From Chryseolinea soli (GTDB taxonomy: Bacteria > Bacteroidota > Bacteroidia > Cytophagales > Cyclobacteriaceae), in the NCBI RefSeq assembly GCF_003589925.1, contig NZ_CP032382.1:930001-994000 (forward strand): DNA of 64,000 nt, written 5' to 3'. The notes beneath the pieces were generated by a model. That model was given only the letters and a program-made list of their open reading frames with translations, made no database searches and had not been told where the DNA came from. The position numbers and the translations under genes are program-made. Positions within the stretch are counted from its first letter, which is position 1, and each line of letters begins with the position of its first letter. Shown piece by piece: positions 1-8,838 of this stretch.

Positions 1-611
1 GAAACGATGTCGCATTGAATGGGGTTAACCGGGAATTCACCGGTGGCTTCATTCCGGAGGTGCATAATGTCAGCCACATTCCTTCCAAGGGCATCTGGCA
101 ATGCGTAGCCGGTGATGGATTCTGCCTTGGGGTTCAGGTAGGAGATGGTGTACTGGTCGTCTATGATCACAATCGCATCGCTGATCGATTTGACCGTTGC
201 AAAATATTTTTCTTCGCTTTGTCTGAGTTTCGATTCGATCTCGTGTTTATAGAGTGCCATTTCAATTACCGTGAAAATCTCCCGGTCTTCAAAAGGCTTT
301 GTCAGATACCCGTAGGGCTCGGTAATTTTCGCCCGCTGTATAGTGTCCCTATCCGTCAGCGCCGTAATGTAAATAACCGGCAAGTTGAATCTCGATTTTA
401 AGATGGAGGCGGTTTGAATGCCGTCCATTTCTCCATTGAGCATAATGTCCATCAAAACTAAATCCGGGCGGCTATGCTCGGCATACTCAATCGCTGCACT
501 TCCGGAATCAAATTTTTCTAAAACGGTATAACCTTCCCCCTCCAAAGTCGCCTGCAAGTGGTAGGCTACAATAAAAGAATCTTCCACAATCAAGATCCGC
601 GCTTTCGACAT
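1..611 (-). CDS. Response regulator with PAS domain, partial (cut by left window edge)
   Basis: This frame stays open from an ATG at 611 to the window edge, giving about 203 visible residues. Residues 1-120 form a CheY-like receiver: acidic pair E10-D11, phospho-acceptor D55 in LVLMDIML, and a conserved lysine in YLTKPF. A PAS domain follows from about residue 130 (IVIIDDQYTISYLNP, then ITGY). The output domain lies outside the window, so it could be a hybrid kinase or a PAS-containing regulator. It starts 41 bases after the stop of the upstream kinase and is on the same strand, so it is probably the last gene of a kinase-kinase-regulator operon and the likely phosphate acceptor of one or both kinases. 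The receiver call is firm; the pairing is inference. Confidence 0.85.
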   Translation of the reverse strand, partial: MSKARILIVEDSFIVAYHLQATLEGEGYTVLEKFDSGSAAIEYAEHSRPDLVLMDIMLNGEMDGIQTASILKSRFNLPVIYITALTDRDTIQRAKITEPYGYLTKPFEDREIFTVIEMALYKHEIESKLRQSEEKYFATVKSISDAIVIIDDQYTISYLNPKAESITGYALPDALGRNVADIMHLRNEATGEFPVNPIQCDIV

Positions 612-652
612 ACGTGTGTTTATCTGAATAAATTAAACGGTCCTTAAAATGA

Positions 653-3241
653 TCAGGCGCTGGTGATTCGATCCTTGGATGAAGCACCTCGCAGCAGTGT
701 GACATGAAATGCCGTTCCTTTGCCCTTCGTGCTTTCCACGGCAATCTCCCCCGCATTTTTTTCAACAAATTCTTTTACGAGACCAAGTCCCAAACCTGTT
801 CCTTTTTCACCTTCCGTTCCCTTGGTGCTCCTAACCTTGCCCATTTGAAAAATATTTTTCAGGTCCGCCGACGAAATGCCTATGCCTGAATCCTGGATAG
901 ATAGTCTTACAAATCCATTGTCCATACGGGCGGAAATATCAATTTCACCACCCCGGGGGGTAAATTTAATGGCATTGCTCAGGAGGTTGCGAACGATAAA
1001 ATCGATCTGATAGCTGTCGGCAAAAACCGGAAGCTCGTCTGGGCCGCTATACGTAACTGCAATTTGCTTTGTGGCACTGCTTTCCCTGGCAAAGGAAACA
1101 ACGGAATCGATGTTCTTTTTTAAGTCAATGTTCTCTGCCGTTGTGCCATTGCCGTTCATTCGCGACTGCGCCCAGGTAGTGAGATCGTCCATCAAGGCTT
1201 TGGTGTCCCGGAATGCGTTGTTGATCTCACTTACCATCTTCTTGATCTCTTCTTTTGATAAGGCGTCAATATTCTTCTCGATCAACATGATGAAACTGTG
1301 TAACGTATTCACAGGGCTTCTCAGGTCGTGCGAAACAATGCTGAAAAATTTGTCTTTAACAGAAATGAGCTCCTCCTTCTCCCGGAGCAACTGCTCCAAA
1401 ACCAACATTGCATTTTTTAATTCGGTTATCTCAAAGGTGTACCCATACCACAGGAAACTCCCATCGTCTTGCGCCTCGATCGTGGCCTGTGTCCTCACCC
1501 ATTTCGGCTTATCGCCCCGTGTGTTGACACGAAACTCGCTGACATTACCGGATAACGCCCGGGCAGCCTGCTCTACTTCCTTGGTGATTCGTCCAAGATC
1601 GTCAGGATGCATGCAATTGAACAACGGCGTCGCATCCTCCGAAACCTGGCTTGGCGACAGGTTGTAAATTTCTTGAATGCCTTTGCTCGCGAACGGAAAA
1701 TGCGTAGAGCCGTCGGGCCGCATACGGAATTCATAAATAAAGCCAGGAATATTATCAGAGAGCCGTTCAAAACGGTTCAAAATTTTCTTGAGTCGTTGTT
1801 CGCTCAGGAGCAGGGCATCTTCAGCTTTTTTCCGCTCGGTGATGTCCATCCCGATTCCGATAAGACACCGCTTTCCCTCGTACGCTATCTTCCAGCCTGT
1901 GAAGAAATAGGGAATCTTGATTCCGTTCTTGGTAAGAAGGTCAATTTCAGTTTCTGCCTGACCATGGGTGAAGACAGATTTCACTTTTTCGGCCGCCAAT
2001 GCCTTCTCTGCTTCATCAAAAAAATCCAGCGGGGTCATTGTGCTTATTTCTTGTCCCGAATATCCAGTCACCGTTTCGTAATTCTTGTTCCATCTCAGAT
2101 ATTTATGGTCTTCATCATAGAGAAAAAACATACCCGGCAAACCATTAATAATAGAATCCGAAAGCTCCCGCTCTTTTATGATTTTCGATTCTGCTTCTTT
2201 CTCATCCATCACATCATGGAAAATAAAAAGCCCGGTATCTCCCTTAAAGATCCCCTTGGCATCGATCCAAATTTTTCTATCGGCCAGCGTTGTCATTTCA
2301 AACTTGATCTCGACCATGCTTTTCTCCTTATCCAAAACACCAGACACTCCCTCCTTTATTTTCTGCTGAAAGGCTGAACGGTATACAGGGTCGACATAGG
2401 TTTTCAGAAAATAGGCTAGCTGCATAACCTGCGGGGTACTGACTTCCATGTCGAGCAATCGAAATAATTCGCTACTCACCGTGAGTTGTAGTGACCGCAA
2501 GTCCAATTCGGCGCTCCCCATTTTTCCAAAGTGTAACGTCTCTTTAAATTGCTCGTTGGAGGCCCTCAATTTTCTAATCATGAGCACCGAGTAACTTCCG
2601 GCGCTGCCGATGATCAGGAGCGTCAGGAAAATATTGAGGCTGAACAGGTAAACATTGATCTCGCGGGCGGCAGAACCCAACACATCGCTGAATTCCCGCT
2701 CCAACGTTGTTAGCTCCAACGTCAAGCGATCGACTTCTTGCATCGTCAATTCCTTTTCTTGTCGCGAGAAACTTCCGGTCGTTATTTTTTGCCTCACCTC
2801 TCCCCCCAACAAAACAAGCTTCCCAATTTTGACATCCGCCTGTTTCCAAATCTGAATAGCATGTTTCATAAAGGAAACGTCCTTAAAATTCCGGAACAGC
2901 CAGATCATGTTATCCAGGTCATCGACATGGTTTTCACCCAATAGAAAACCATTCTTTATAACGGCTTCTTCACTATGGTTCACCAGGCCAATCCGCGCCG
3001 TGCTATCACCCAACGGCACTTTCAATTCCTTCAGGAAAAATTCCCAATATTTTGGGTCTTCGGAACTGATGTACATGATCAAATGCTTCGCACCGTCTTT
3101 TTGTCCTTTTGAGTAACGCGATTCTCCGTTGATGTAGGCCCGCACCGCCGAGGTCGTCCTGATGGTGAAATAATCGATCAAAATGAGGAATGCGGATACC
3201 AGTATTACAACTAATAGCGATAGGTTAAGCTTATTGATCAT
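653..3241 (-). CDS. Membrane-bound multi-PAS sensor histidine kinase
   Basis: 862 residues. Residues 7-28 and about 201-222 are membrane segments that flank an extracytoplasmic, mostly helical sensor region of about 170 residues. Next come a PAS-like module starting FGKMGSAELDL (about 235-345), two further PAS domains (GLPGMFFLYDED and DNIPGFIYEF), a HisKA dimerisation helix with the phospho-histidine in IVSHDLRSP (near 640), and a HATPase_c domain with N box (NLLSNAIKF), G1 (DSGIGI) and G2 (GTGLGLGL). All motifs needed for activity are present. It begins 5 bases after the stop of the upstream kinase, so the two are co-transcribed and perhaps translationally coupled. The signal sensed is unknown. 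Confidence 0.9.
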   Translation of the reverse strand: MINKLNLSLLVVILVSAFLILIDYFTIRTTSAVRAYINGESRYSKGQKDGAKHLIMYISSEDPKYWEFFLKELKVPLGDSTARIGLVNHSEEAVIKNGFLLGENHVDDLDNMIWLFRNFKDVSFMKHAIQIWKQADVKIGKLVLLGGEVRQKITTGSFSRQEKELTMQEVDRLTLELTTLEREFSDVLGSAAREINVYLFSLNIFLTLLIIGSAGSYSVLMIRKLRASNEQFKETLHFGKMGSAELDLRSLQLTVSSELFRLLDMEVSTPQVMQLAYFLKTYVDPVYRSAFQQKIKEGVSGVLDKEKSMVEIKFEMTTLADRKIWIDAKGIFKGDTGLFIFHDVMDEKEAESKIIKERELSDSIINGLPGMFFLYDEDHKYLRWNKNYETVTGYSGQEISTMTPLDFFDEAEKALAAEKVKSVFTHGQAETEIDLLTKNGIKIPYFFTGWKIAYEGKRCLIGIGMDITERKKAEDALLLSEQRLKKILNRFERLSDNIPGFIYEFRMRPDGSTHFPFASKGIQEIYNLSPSQVSEDATPLFNCMHPDDLGRITKEVEQAARALSGNVSEFRVNTRGDKPKWVRTQATIEAQDDGSFLWYGYTFEITELKNAMLVLEQLLREKEELISVKDKFFSIVSHDLRSPVNTLHSFIMLIEKNIDALSKEEIKKMVSEINNAFRDTKALMDDLTTWAQSRMNGNGTTAENIDLKKNIDSVVSFARESSATKQIAVTYSGPDELPVFADSYQIDFIVRNLLSNAIKFTPRGGEIDISARMDNGFVRLSIQDSGIGISSADLKNIFQMGKVRSTKGTEGEKGTGLGLGLVKEFVEKNAGEIAVESTKGKGTAFHVTLLRGASSKDRITSA

Positions 3242-3246
3242 CTCTC

Positions 3247-6213
3247 TTAGACAATTCGTTTAGTTACTGTTTCTGTATTGGGAGCAGTTAAAAATTCGGT
3301 CGAAAATCTTATTTGAAAATCGGTTCCATTTTTTCTAAGAACCGAAAACTCCCCTCCCAACTGTTTCACAAAAATGTAGATGAGGGACATCCCGAAGCTA
3401 CCGGTTTCCCGTGGCGCAACATTCTCCGGCAGCCCAATGCCGTTATCACAGACACTCAATAAAAAATTTCCCTCCTCCTGCAAGAAACGGACAACGATCT
3501 TCCCTCTGCTTTCCGGGGGAAAGGCGTGTTTAATGGCGTTTGTGACCAATTCATTCACAATTAAGCCGCAGTACGTGGCCACGTCGGATGGAAGTTGAAC
3601 TGGCAAAATTTCCTTCTTCGTCTCCACGATCAAGTCCGGTCTATAAAATGAAACCTGGATATCTTTCAGCACTCTGTTCAAAAAGTCATCGATGTTCACC
3701 GAATCAAGTTCTTCGGTTTGAAGAAGGCGCTCATGCAGCACGGCGATGGACTTTACCTTTTGACGCAGGCCTTCCAAAAATTCGCGAATGTCGTTTTGTT
3801 TAAAGGTGGCCAGCTTCAGATACACAATGCTGGAGATCAGTTGAAGATTGTTCTTGATGCGGTGATGCACTTCCTTTATCAGCGTCTCCTTTTCCTTCAG
3901 TGATTGAAGTATTTTCTGTCCCGCTAATTTCTCCTGGGTTTGATCATACACGACAGAAATCCCACTCAACGGATTCCCCTGCTCATCCCGAAAAAATAAG
4001 CCCTGCGATTTTATATACCGGACCTCGTGATCCACTGGTCTTATGATCCGGTACTCATCGTAGTAGTGGCTGCCCGGCGACGTCAGCAAGCCCTTGTCTC
4101 GTTTCATTTTAGCTTCACGGTCATCGGGGTGAACGATTCCCCAATACTTCTCGCGCGTAAGCACACCTTCCTCGATACCAAATATTTCCCTCAACTTGTC
4201 GTCGCATTCCCAGGAGTCGTTCACAAAATCGATTTGCCAAACTCCCAATCGCGCGGCTTTATGGGCAAGCTCCAGTCGTTTCCCCAATTTTTTTGTTTCG
4301 GTGATGTCGGTGACCACGGTGAGCGATCGTGTCACCCGGCCTTGCCCGTCATACTCAGCACTGGACGATAAAAGTGTATTTAAAACTCTACCGCTTTTGG
4401 TCACAAAATCAAATTCCAAATTGCGCGCCACGCCTGACCGGATAAAATCTACCAACTCCTTAGTCCCTTTTTCCCTTGACTCAGCCGTCATGAATTCCAC
4501 ACTTCGCTTTCCAAGAACCTCCTCCCGGGAATATCCCATTTTTTGCAACCAGAAATCACTTACCCTGCTCAGTTTTCCATCCACTTCAATGGAGTGCATC
4601 ATTACGGGGGTGTTGTTATACAGGAGTTTGAATCGTTGCTCGCTCCTTCTTATTTCCTCTTCCGCCATTTTGCGGGCCGTGATATCCAGCATGATGCCGC
4701 GAAGCAAAATGGGCTTGCCGTCTTTATGAATAACGGTGACCTTGTCCTGAATCCATACCTCACAGCCCTCGCGGGTGATCATGCGATACTCGAAATCATG
4801 ATCGCGCAATTTCCTTGTGGACAGCTTACAAAAATTAACGGCCCGCTCCCTGTCTTCGGGATGAATTTTATTTGCCCAGAAGTTAGGTTCCGTATGCCAA
4901 TTGGAAACCGGGTAACCTAATATCTTTTCCGCCTGTTTGCTGACAAACTTAAATTCAAAAGTCTGTGCATCGGCTTCCCAAACAATACCATCTATGGTGC
5001 CCACCAATGAATGGAACTTGTCCATTTCGGTGGCCAGTGCTCTAAAATTTCCCTGTGCTATACGTTCAATCTCTTTGCGCTTAAGTTCAGCCAGCTTACG
5101 CCCGGTGATGTCATGCATGAATCCAAACCAACAATGCTCTCCATTCTTTTCCTTGTATGCATTCGAGGCGCCGGCTATCCATTTGACAGAGCCATTGGGC
5201 ATGATCACCCTAAACTCGCTTTCCCAAGGGAGATCATTATGAAATCCATCTCGCATAGCCTGTCTGATTAGCGGTAGATCATCAGGATGAATGATCTCGG
5301 TTAACCCCCGTGCTTTTATTTTTTCGGCTGAAATTCCAAACAACGATTCACATCCATTGCTGACAAAAAGAAATTGACCGTTGCTTTCATCCTTGAGCTG
5401 GTATTTGAAAATCATTCCCGGCACGTTGTCCGCCAAACGCTGGAACAACTCGTTCGCATCAACGAGTGCTTCTTGTGCCTTTTTCGGCTCCGTTATCTCG
5501 TGAAGAATTCCCAAGGCAGTGCCTCCTTTAAAAATACCCAGGGCTTTGATCCAGATCTTCCTGCCGGTTGCCGTGATCATTTCAAACTCCACGTTTACCA
5601 CCTTTTTCTCAGCGCCAAGGCCGCGCATACCCTCTTCAATTTTTTGCTGCACCTCCGAGCGAAAATCAGGATGGATATACGTCTTTAAAAATTGTTCAAT
5701 CGGTATCGATTGAGGTTCGTCGACCACCACATCCAATAGCTGAAATAATTCTTTGCTCACCGTCAGAAGAAAAGTTTGCAGATCCAATTCGGCGCTTCCC
5801 ATTTTTCCGAAAATCAGGGTCTCGCTGTGGTTGGCGCTAGCCTTCTCATTTTTAATCGAAACAGCTTCGCAAACGCTTTCTAAAAAATCGACAAAGCAAT
5901 CCATGCCGTCAAAGCTGATGGGTTTGCGCAGTACAGCTAGTAAGATCTCTTTGCCTTTGCTCGTACGATGAATTACCGGGCCGAAATTGACGGGCTTTTT
6001 GGATGTCGCTGTTTTCGGTCTAGAAAGCGTTTCCGGCCTGATCTTGGAAATATTCAACGCCTTGTCTGAAGTTGACAAGCCCAGCACTCGCTTTGCTTCT
6101 TTATTATATTTCAACACACACCCGTTGTCCTGGCGATAGATAATCACCGGCATGGGCAGTTCATCGAAGGCGAAGGAAGGGTCTCTTTTGTGGCCGTTCG
6201 GTCTTACAGTCAT
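3247..6213 (-). CDS. Soluble multi-PAS histidine kinase, HisKA_2 type
   Basis: 988 residues from the ATG at 6213. The frame is open to a TTG at 6231, but that TTG overlaps a candidate -7 box, so I prefer the ATG. No membrane segment is visible. In order there are an N-terminal PAS (PMPVIIYRQDNG), a module beginning FGKMGSAELDL that is closely related to one in the next kinase, and four more PAS/PAC units (LADNVPGMIFKYQ, GTIDGIVWEAD, LYNNTPVMMHSIEV, KAARLGVWQIDF). The C-terminus holds an EVHHRIKNNLQLI phospho-acceptor helix and a HATPase domain (NELVTNAIKHAF, CDNGIGLP). The HRxKNNLQ motif marks the HisKA_2/HWE-related group rather than classical HisKA. It is first in the operon. Confidence 0.9.
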   Translation of the reverse strand: MTVRPNGHKRDPSFAFDELPMPVIIYRQDNGCVLKYNKEAKRVLGLSTSDKALNISKIRPETLSRPKTATSKKPVNFGPVIHRTSKGKEILLAVLRKPISFDGMDCFVDFLESVCEAVSIKNEKASANHSETLIFGKMGSAELDLQTFLLTVSKELFQLLDVVVDEPQSIPIEQFLKTYIHPDFRSEVQQKIEEGMRGLGAEKKVVNVEFEMITATGRKIWIKALGIFKGGTALGILHEITEPKKAQEALVDANELFQRLADNVPGMIFKYQLKDESNGQFLFVSNGCESLFGISAEKIKARGLTEIIHPDDLPLIRQAMRDGFHNDLPWESEFRVIMPNGSVKWIAGASNAYKEKNGEHCWFGFMHDITGRKLAELKRKEIERIAQGNFRALATEMDKFHSLVGTIDGIVWEADAQTFEFKFVSKQAEKILGYPVSNWHTEPNFWANKIHPEDRERAVNFCKLSTRKLRDHDFEYRMITREGCEVWIQDKVTVIHKDGKPILLRGIMLDITARKMAEEEIRRSEQRFKLLYNNTPVMMHSIEVDGKLSRVSDFWLQKMGYSREEVLGKRSVEFMTAESREKGTKELVDFIRSGVARNLEFDFVTKSGRVLNTLLSSSAEYDGQGRVTRSLTVVTDITETKKLGKRLELAHKAARLGVWQIDFVNDSWECDDKLREIFGIEEGVLTREKYWGIVHPDDREAKMKRDKGLLTSPGSHYYDEYRIIRPVDHEVRYIKSQGLFFRDEQGNPLSGISVVYDQTQEKLAGQKILQSLKEKETLIKEVHHRIKNNLQLISSIVYLKLATFKQNDIREFLEGLRQKVKSIAVLHERLLQTEELDSVNIDDFLNRVLKDIQVSFYRPDLIVETKKEILPVQLPSDVATYCGLIVNELVTNAIKHAFPPESRGKIVVRFLQEEGNFLLSVCDNGIGLPENVAPRETGSFGMSLIYIFVKQLGGEFSVLRKNGTDFQIRFSTEFLTAPNTETVTKRIV

Positions 6214-6228
6214 CACATCAAAAAAAAT

Positions 6229-6236
6229 CAAAATTA
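6229..6236 (-). promoter_or_regulatory. Candidate -7 box upstream of the kinase operon
   Basis: On the minus strand this reads TAATTTTG, a perfect match to the Bacteroidota -7 consensus TAnnTTTG, ending 15 bases before the ATG at 6213. I find no convincing TTTG at the expected -33 position, so the call is weak. If it is real, the TTG start at 6231 lies inside the promoter and cannot be used. Confidence 0.35.
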
Positions 6237-6457
6237 CATATTGATAATCAAGGATGTAAGGACGTTTATACGTAGGTAGAAGTACTTACTTTAATTGTGA
6301 TACGAGCCTTATGATAGCGATTACGCACGGCAAAAAATGTCACCGTTGCCGTAGTTCCGACCGTCGTTTGACTGCGGCGTGTGGTCTTTCTAGATGAGAT
6401 GAGATGGAGTCGGACGCAGAGGGTACGATGAATAAATCGAGAACTCAGTTACACTGG

Positions 6458-7048
6458 CTAATAGAAACCTTCCTGTTGAATTGTATCTTTAAAACGCAAG
6501 CTATCCCAAAATCTGCAATCATCTAGATTAAATTCTTGCCTATTATTAAGATAACCCGTATAGCTTCGGCCTGCTAAGTTGTGAAAACGCAAGATATAAG
6601 ACATTTTTTCATATGTCTCGGAATTGATATGAATTGCTCCATGGTGGGCGTATATATCCCAGTTTAAAGAATCTTGCGGGTTCGAATCCAATTCGGCAAA
6701 ATGCACCAAACCATCATACACCCACACTTTTGTAATGGGTTCATAAATCTTCAAAATAACAAAAATAGCGCAATGCCGTTTTTGTGAATCATATAAAATG
6801 GTATCAATGTTGACAATTGTATTTTTATCAAAAGCCAGTGCATTATAAGGATCTTCCTTATCCTCAATTATACTTGACAATTTCTTTACAAGAAGAATAC
6901 TATCGTGTTCATATTGATTCCGATCAACCACTATTTGACAGTGAAATTTACTTTGCGTCTTAAATCGCTCTCTTACTCTTTCATCTTTGTTACAGCTTAG
7001 GAGCTGAACGGCAAGCGCGCAACTTACCAGTGTCCATTTATTCCACAT
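6458..7048 (-). CDS. Hypothetical lipoprotein
   Basis: 196 residues. The N-terminus is a short charged stretch, a hydrophobic helix and a lipobox (QLLSC, cysteine at about 19), so the mature protein should be lipid-anchored. The rest has no motif I recognise; it is polar, with several aromatic residues in short strand-like stretches (FVILKIYEP, KVWVYDGLVHF). The gene and its flanks are visibly richer in A+T than their neighbours, which suggests later acquisition. It stands alone, with about 240 bases to the kinase operon and 85 to lpxB. No function is proposed. Confidence 0.7.
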   Translation of the reverse strand: MWNKWTLVSCALAVQLLSCNKDERVRERFKTQSKFHCQIVVDRNQYEHDSILLVKKLSSIIEDKEDPYNALAFDKNTIVNIDTILYDSQKRHCAIFVILKIYEPITKVWVYDGLVHFAELDSNPQDSLNWDIYAHHGAIHINSETYEKMSYILRFHNLAGRSYTGYLNNRQEFNLDDCRFWDSLRFKDTIQQEGFY

Positions 7049-7133
7049 TCTCGTTCATTCATCTTGACGTCCTTGATCTCATTTAATTTTCAACCTATTC
7101 GACGTATTGTAGATGGGAAGGTTTACTTCCTAA

Positions 7134-8246
7134 TTACCGAATCAAATACCCCGTCATCAGCGCCGCCGCATTCTCAGAAGCAGAACCCGTGTCCAATATT
7201 TTTATGATCTCGTCGTAGCCATTCAGAACTTCTTTTCGGCGGGGGGAATCAATGAGAAGTTGTTTGAGTTCGCCAGCAAGATGGTCAACGTTAGCATCGT
7301 CCTGGATCATTTCTTTGACCACTTCTCTTCCGGCAATGAGATTGACAAGCGAAATGTAAGGCACCTGAATGACCCACTTGCTGATCTTGTAATTTATCCA
7401 ACTTGTTTTGTACACGACGATCTGTGGCACTCTAAAAAGCGCTGTCTCGAGTGTAGCGGTTCCTGACGTGACGATAGCTGCCCGGGCATGAGAAAGTAAA
7501 TCGTATGTCTGTTCCTCCACGTAGCTCACATTTTTTAATTCTGAAAAAGGAGCGTACAGCGTTTTATCCAGATTGGAAACGGCTGCGACAGCAAACTGGT
7601 ATTCCGGAAACCTGCGCGCAACATCTGCCATAACGGGAACAAGGCGCTCTAGTTCTTGCTTGCGACTGCCAGGAAGCAGTGCAATGATTTCTTTGTTGCC
7701 GCTCAAATTCCATTTCGACAAAAACTGATCATCCCGGTGATGGGCCTTGACAGCGTCCAAAACAGGGTTGCCAACGTAGTCTACATCCCATTGAAATTTT
7801 TTGAAGAAGTCCTTCTCGAATGGAAGAATTACAAACATCCGGTCGACGTTTTTCTTGAGCTCACGGGCCCTGTATACGCCCCAAGCCCACACTTTAGGCG
7901 TGATATAGTAGAAGTTTTTGAATCCATTCTTTTTGCAGAAGGCCGCAATCTGTCGGTTAAAGCCACCGTAGTCGATGAGGATAACCACATCGGGCTTGAA
8001 GTCCTTGATGTCGGCGGTGCATTGCTTGATGAATTTTGAGATCCGGTTTAAGTTGAGCACCACTTGGGCGAAACCCATAAAGGCCATCTCTGAATAATGC
8101 AGGGTCAACGTTACGCCCGCCTCTTGCATATACTCTCCACCAAAACCCCGGAAGGTAGCCTGGGGATCGCGTTGCCGAAGCGCCTTGACGAGGTTGCCGC
8201 CGTGTAAATCACCTGATCGTTCGCCCGCAATGATATAATAGCGCAT
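7134..8246 (-). CDS. lpxB: Lipid-A-disaccharide synthase
   Basis: 370 residues, the usual LpxB length. LpxB joins UDP-2,3-diacylglucosamine and lipid X into the lipid A disaccharide at the inner membrane. It opens with the family signature YYIIAGERSGDLHG (glycine-rich, residues 3-16), has the VILIDYGGFN segment, and the GSR motif ALLPGSRKQE near residue 190 followed by VTSGTATLETALF in the donor-binding half. It lies 44 bases downstream of queD on the same strand and may share its transcript. The genes usually found around lpxB (lpxA, lpxD, fabZ) are not here. Confidence 0.96.
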   Translation of the reverse strand: MRYYIIAGERSGDLHGGNLVKALRQRDPQATFRGFGGEYMQEAGVTLTLHYSEMAFMGFAQVVLNLNRISKFIKQCTADIKDFKPDVVILIDYGGFNRQIAAFCKKNGFKNFYYITPKVWAWGVYRARELKKNVDRMFVILPFEKDFFKKFQWDVDYVGNPVLDAVKAHHRDDQFLSKWNLSGNKEIIALLPGSRKQELERLVPVMADVARRFPEYQFAVAAVSNLDKTLYAPFSELKNVSYVEEQTYDLLSHARAAIVTSGTATLETALFRVPQIVVYKTSWINYKISKWVIQVPYISLVNLIAGREVVKEMIQDDANVDHLAGELKQLLIDSPRRKEVLNGYDEIIKILDTGSASENAAALMTGYLIR

Positions 8247-8290
8247 ATGGAATTTACGAGGTAAGGCCGGTAAGGTACGGGCTTTCGGGT

Positions 8291-8710
8291 TTATTCTCCA
8301 AAGTAGTCCACGTAATTGCGGGGCGTTTCATAGAGACGCAGGCTGTGCAGTTTGCCGTGTGGGGTGATGCTCGGGAGGTGTGTATGTAAAATACGCCAGA
8401 TTTCGATGATGAGATTTTCGCAGCTGGCCAGCTTGCCGGTCATGAAATCGACATCCAGGTTCAGGTTTTTGTGGTCGAGTTTGTCGATCACTTCCTTTCG
8501 GATGAGGTTGCTCAGTTGCTTCAGGTCAACGACAAAACCGGTGTCAGGGTCGGGTTGGCCCTTCACGGTGACGATAAGTTCGAAGTTGTGGCCGTGCCAG
8601 TTATCGTTTGCGCAGGGCCCAAAGACCTCCACGTTCCGCTCCTGCGACCATTTGGGGTTGTAGAGCTTATGGGCGGCGTTGAAGTGTTCTTTGCGACTGA
8701 CGTAGACCAT
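8291..8710 (-). CDS. queD: 6-carboxy-5,6,7,8-tetrahydropterin synthase (QueD/PTPS family)
   Basis: 139 residues from the ATG at 8710 (MVYVSRKEHF). A longer frame reaches 8809, but a promoter (8730-8761) and the SusD terminator (8789-8816) lie inside that extension, so I reject it. QueD makes 6-carboxytetrahydropterin from dihydroneopterin triphosphate, an early step to queuosine. Zinc ligands are H14 (NAAHKL), H39 and H41 (NWHGHNF); the catalytic cysteine is C33 in GPCANDN. queE, encoding the next pathway step, lies about 9 kb away on the same strand. A biopterin role is possible for the fold but less likely with queE nearby. Confidence 0.92.
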   Translation of the reverse strand: MVYVSRKEHFNAAHKLYNPKWSQERNVEVFGPCANDNWHGHNFELIVTVKGQPDPDTGFVVDLKQLSNLIRKEVIDKLDHKNLNLDVDFMTGKLASCENLIIEIWRILHTHLPSITPHGKLHSLRLYETPRNYVDYFGE

Positions 8711-8729
8711 TTTGTACGGGATTCTGCTG

Positions 8730-8761
8730 CAAATATAGGGGGATGGTGAACAGACGCCAAA
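8730..8761 (-). promoter_or_regulatory. Bacteroidota-type promoter for queD
   Basis: On the minus strand: TTTG (8761-8758), 20 bases, then TATATTTG (8737-8730), matching -33 TTTG and -7 TAnnTTTG. The -7 box ends 19 bases upstream of the queD ATG at 8710. Confidence 0.7.
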
Positions 8762-8788
8762 TACGAGATGATACGGGCTTTTAAACAA

Positions 8789-8816
8789 AGAAGGGCTGCC
8801 TTGCGGCAACCCTTCT
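8789..8816 (-). terminator. Rho-independent terminator after the susC/susD pair
   Basis: Two 12-base arms (8789-8800 and 8805-8816) around a 4-base loop. On the minus-strand transcript all 12 pairs form, one as G-U, followed by a U-rich stretch. It sits 22 bases past the SusD stop codon, so it ends the SusC/SusD transcript just before the queD promoter. Confidence 0.85.
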
Positions 8817-8838
8817 CGTTTAAAAATATTGTTCTCTA

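Noticed and set aside
8711..8809. N-terminal extension of queD to 8809
   Set aside because: The extension contains a promoter and the upstream terminator and has no counterpart in the QueD family.
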